This document shows, in pieces, positions 63,828 through 64,000 of a stretch of 64,000 bases of DNA. Each line of letters starts with the position of its first letter. The first letter of the stretch is position 1. The notes beneath the pieces were generated by a model that had not been told where the DNA came from, made no database searches, and saw nothing but the letters and a program-made list of their open reading frames with translations. The DNA is from Sphaerimonospora thailandensis. Its GTDB lineage: Bacteria; Actinomycetota; Actinomycetes; Streptosporangiales; Streptosporangiaceae. The DNA lies in assembly GCF_016863115.1 (NCBI RefSeq), contig NZ_BOOG01000020.1, forward strand, positions 60,966 through 124,965, in the 5' to 3' direction. A program made the position numbers and the translations under genes.

Positions 63828-64000
63828 CAGCGTACGGGCTCAGCGCGACAGCGGTGTTCTCGGCGGCGGTGTTCTCGGCATCGTGGGGCAGCGCGTCGAG
63901 ACCTGCGACGGGCTTGAAGAGACAGCGGCCGGATCCGCACGCATCACCCACCAAGACACGCCGGGAGCGGGGCCTGGTGATCGGTGGGGTCTTGGTCTGG
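63828..64000. other. Window end without a recognised gene
   Basis: The last 173 bases hold no gene that I can support. A 15-bp tandem, GGTGTTCTCGGCGGC, occurs near 63852-63880. The final bases GGGTCTTGGTCTGG resemble the tandem repeat near 7.75 kb. The usual upstream neighbour of folC (valS) does not appear in any frame here, so the gene order may differ. Confidence 0.4.

Noticed and set aside
63718..63954. Possible C-terminus of valS upstream of folC
   Set aside because: No frame shows the typical ValS C-terminal coiled coil, and the open frame there overlaps the folC start.

Overview
This 64 kb window is high-GC chromosomal DNA with strongly GC-biased third codon positions and many GTG starts. 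It looks like an actinomycete, probably order Streptosporangiales (Streptosporangium, Nonomuraea or Microbispora type). The main reasons are the conserved actinobacterial block folC-DUF4233-ndk-mreBCD-mrdA-rodA-rne-rplU-rpmA-obg-proB-proA-nadD, the actinobacteria-typical families (DUF4192, DUF1707, DUF4233, GuaB1, LigB) and the gene pair for 10-methyl branched fatty acids, lipids typical of this order. The taxonomic placement is inference; no rRNA gene is present.

Layout. 1-4.3 kb: lipid genes: the end of an acyl-CoA ligase, the tmsA/tmsB pair for 10-methyl fatty acids and a divergent alpha-methylacyl-CoA racemase. 4.4-15.7 kb: mixed genes, including an effector-binding protein, a GuaB1-type GMP reductase, a FitAB-like toxin-antitoxin pair with a candidate operator, an FKBP isomerase, a GT39 transferase, an ATP-dependent DNA ligase, DUF4192, a frameshifted nucleotidyltransferase module, a truncated antitoxin remnant, an EI24 protein and Maf. 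15.8-22.1 kb: a membrane-anchored protein, an MFS gene divergent from a GlxA-type regulator, and two identical tRNA-Ala(GGC) genes flanking a SpoIIE phosphatase and a methyltransferase. 22.2-30.3 kb: a complete respiratory nitrate reductase operon, narKGHJI, with a DosR-like palindrome upstream of narK. 30.6-33.6 kb: an SRPBCC protein, a CynX-type transporter whose frame has lost its expected stop, and two small membrane proteins.

33.8-42.9 kb is a disturbed part of a conserved neighbourhood. The phosphatase gpgP and rsfS normally lie close to nadD, but here about 4.2 kb separates rsfS from nadD. That segment holds an ArsR regulator with a perfect palindromic operator, an unrecognised exported Cys-rich protein, a Tat-exported CDP-diacylglycerol pyrophosphatase-like enzyme, regulator remnants, an orphan hypothetical gene and a 16-bp direct repeat of the 3' end of nadD. 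This is the best candidate for acquired or poorly described material. An M48 peptidase, a branched palindromic element and a Ser/Thr kinase follow.

42.9-63.8 kb is housekeeping: proline synthesis (proA, proB), ribosome and GTPase genes (obg, rpmA, rplU), RNase E/G with a roughly 500-residue N-terminal extension, two radical-SAM-associated proteins, the elongation machinery (rodA, mrdA, mreD, mreC, mreB), ndk, an MFS-like protein, DUF4233 and folC. Almost all of it is on the minus strand and tightly packed, with ATGA-type overlaps indicating operons.
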